Positions 63,301 through 64,000 of a stretch of 64,000 nucleotides of DNA are shown piece by piece. Position numbers and translations under genes: made by a program. Where the stretch lies: assembly GCF_001683795.1 (NCBI RefSeq), contig NZ_LIGX01000002.1:62001-126000 (forward strand), given 5' to 3'. This stretch comes from Neoakkermansia glycaniphila (lineage in GTDB: Bacteria > Verrucomicrobiota > Verrucomicrobiia > Verrucomicrobiales > Akkermansiaceae). Position 1 is the first letter of the stretch. Every line of letters starts with the position of its first letter. The notes beneath the pieces are model-generated. The model was not told the DNA's origin. It worked only from the letters and a program-made list of their open reading frames with translations, and ran no database searches.

Positions 63301-64000
63301 CGGCCCTCACCTCCCCGGCCGGCAAGGAAACCGCAGACGGAAAGACTCCCGAAGATGCGGCGGAAAACACGCCAACGCCCGATATTCCTGTTTCCGCCGC
63401 CAACGAAACCGACGAACACGACGCGAGCGATACTCCCACCGGAGACATCGACACGCAAAAAGCCATCGCCATCGTCTTCTTTGAAAAACCGGGATGTGAC
63501 GAATGCGCCCGAACAGAATCCGAACTCCGCGACCTCGCCGTCACCTTCCCGAACATCAAAATCGAAAAAATCGTCATCACCACCCAGAACGGGCTCGAAC
63601 GCAACGCCGCTCTCTGCCGCCGCTTCAACGTACCCGGCAAGGAACGCAGCATCGCTCCTGCCGTCTTCACGCCGAACGGATACCTGACAAAAGCCGACCT
63701 CAACCGCGACAGCCTCCGCCGCCTCATCGAACAGGAAGCACGCCGCAAGACGAACACCGCCGCAGACAACGGCGAAACGGCAAACAGGCTGGCGGACGTC
63801 ACGCAGGAAGAACGGCAGCAGGCACAGGCCGACATCCGCAGCACCTACGAAGACATGACGCTCGGCATCGTCCTCCTCGGCGGCCTGATCGACGGCATCA
63901 ACCCCTGCGCCTTCGCCACACTCATCTTCTTCCTGAGCTACCTTCGCATCGCCCGGCGTTCGCCCAAGGAACTCCTGTGGACGGGTGCGGCCTTCATCCT
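60351..64000 (+). CDS. HEAT-repeat, thioredoxin-fold and DsbD-like fusion, 3' end outside window
   Basis: About 1,216 codons are in the window, without a stop. A signal peptide (MRFLLPFLCIPFALAAE) leads into HEAT-like helical repeats (VLNTLIDHADPMVRETAIDV, VTALNVLRESK, LSSPNWRIRSALFELI, GMTDDDATVRQTAFQAIV and others up to about residue 900). After an acidic/proline-rich linker comes a thioredoxin-fold domain: IAIVFFEKPGCDECARTESE, with C-D-E-C near 1046-1049 and SIAPAVFTPNGYL later. Then begins a membrane domain, LGIVLLGGLIDGINPCAFAT, whose N-P-C-A-F is the DsbD/CcdA signature. It would pass electrons across the membrane. Last gene seen of the MoxR/Bat operon. Confidence 0.85.
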   Translation, partial: MRFLLPFLCIPFALAAELALPDDASQLSTVDRQELLAAWRNNAAACPREALVAQLSSPSLKTRCAALDLLEDLTGNDFGFDPWLPPSEIPAETRQALQDWSKSDAGFLNTSHPPDAEQINRAIAIFLSADDEMRERTCRLLLPHKNILIGAIEQTLKSRPDLTQDDIKALRQIEYRMQLDSTLGPKAAATSRLLVSDKRGDIIEGIESLRNSPQTVLPVLNTLIDHADPMVRETAIDVMLLTGKEKALEALMPMLQKETDPNILQIAFRRVTDYMNADMKKLLLRHALSPQEDVAVTALNVLRESKDIDDDMYSNVDSRSKKTRKEIRFSEEEMHRLLSSPNWRIRSALFELITADKRNRTTPKLTPESRQLIYKGMTDDDATVRQTAFQAIVVGKLFSNDLVPLCEELLKRDTEMLPQVIYLFMAVNADISETVQNMLSRMTVDQIENLLALEGDYTTYILASGSGNRATRTVVAALEKSPDPGVKRILLLRKSKGLMLRTDGWDAFLAGLENPAYTPAQKIELLESLNYVSLATLLDESAAPTESSSIYISSGTPPPASSARKQQFAPYMERLLGILRNMRDKDASDDLRHSALIALCSLRDKESRDTLIRTFPQMSASRKLSILETNDNVRLDLPAELFTQAFATGNEQIRKAVYSNLRYKRSSDTLDKYLTPEMCDAAMWHDSILWDWGSACRYSSANERRFFRSFLLAAVASDKVPMPLREEIAFYCCLDETTRKKPEVQNFISSCTSARKPYLQFIDDAPKKRGDILPWAVKWSKSPEPLIRFTVASCLQSLYDWKFVLPISTNKKPLFTEPAILRRKLSTSSSRTARAPEELVSLIRDMQKDTDGRVAAAAAISLLGITGDCDARLLKNQLEKINGIQEKRHLDEDDDSMTLEETLATMLQSQFTRITSTRNASSSDSSYFYSSEQVFTPLQGKLTDCEKDLFSFAAILNPDYVKLKLENGEKLDIAGNGETAVSFTALTSPAGKETADGKTPEDAAENTPTPDIPVSAANETDEHDASDTPTGDIDTQKAIAIVFFEKPGCDECARTESELRDLAVTFPNIKIEKIVITTQNGLERNAALCRRFNVPGKERSIAPAVFTPNGYLTKADLNRDSLRRLIEQEARRKTNTAADNGETANRLADVTQEERQQAQADIRSTYEDMTLGIVLLGGLIDGINPCAFATLIFFLSYLRIARRSPKELLWTGAAFI

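Overview
The window looks like a Verrucomicrobiota chromosome, most likely a mucin-associated Akkermansia-like bacterium. This is inferred from the GC-rich, C-ending codon use, the many secreted proteins, a modular GH29 alpha-L-fucosidase, a complete gcvT-gcvH-gcvP set and a MoxR/Bat-type operon. I see no rRNA, tRNA, insertion sequence, integrase or CRISPR array. Most starts lack a Shine-Dalgarno sequence, and several well-formed -35/-10 promoters put the transcript start within about 0-12 nt of the ATG.

Layout. (1) 2-304: 3' end of tlyA. (2) 431-8218: four tandem paralogs of an unrecognised secreted protein family ('family A'), the last with a large in-frame internal deletion. (3) 8237-8557: SugE/Gdx-type SMR transporter. 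(4) 8690-18785: a likely operon with homoserine dehydrogenase, aspartate kinase, two membrane-anchored TPR proteins, a nucleotidyltransferase-GHMP-kinase-like fusion, murJ, a ThiF/MoeB-type E1-like enzyme and an unknown protein. (5) 19002-23491: a phosphatase-like lipoprotein, an nfeD-SPFH pair, an SDR oxidoreductase and two small lipoproteins. (6) 23673-29416, minus strand: GH29 fucosidase, a secreted coiled-coil/TPR protein and an AlkZ-type winged-helix protein. (7) 29564-34131, minus strand: glycine cleavage genes, then a DUF3592-type membrane protein.

(8) 35473-50377 is the most unusual part: eleven consecutive secreted proteins ('family B'). The last four are recognisable Mip/FkpA-like proteins, with a helical N-domain, an F-x-x-N-x-K-x-P-G hinge and an FKBP domain. 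The first seven keep the same order (helical N-domain, hinge, N-G-x-Q-Y strand, W-x-F-Y-I-P strand, terminal beta strand) but are so diverged that I read them as degenerate immunophilin modules, repeated one to three times per protein. A short acidic D-x-D-I-E-D tag ends some of these proteins and sits at the junction before the third module in others. One member is frameshifted, one carries the stump of a lost neighbour, and one has a C9 tract just upstream of its start. I propose this as an expanding and decaying, undescribed family of secreted immunophilin-fold proteins.

(9) 50470-64000: a MoxR/Bat-type operon (MoxR ATPase, DUF58, two VWA membrane proteins flanking a translationally coupled 65-residue membrane protein, a DUF4175-like protein, a DUF4159-like protein). 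It ends in a gene running off the window that fuses HEAT-like repeats, a thioredoxin-fold domain with a C-D-E-C motif and the start of a DsbD/CcdA-like membrane domain, so the operon probably couples envelope quality control to thiol redox.
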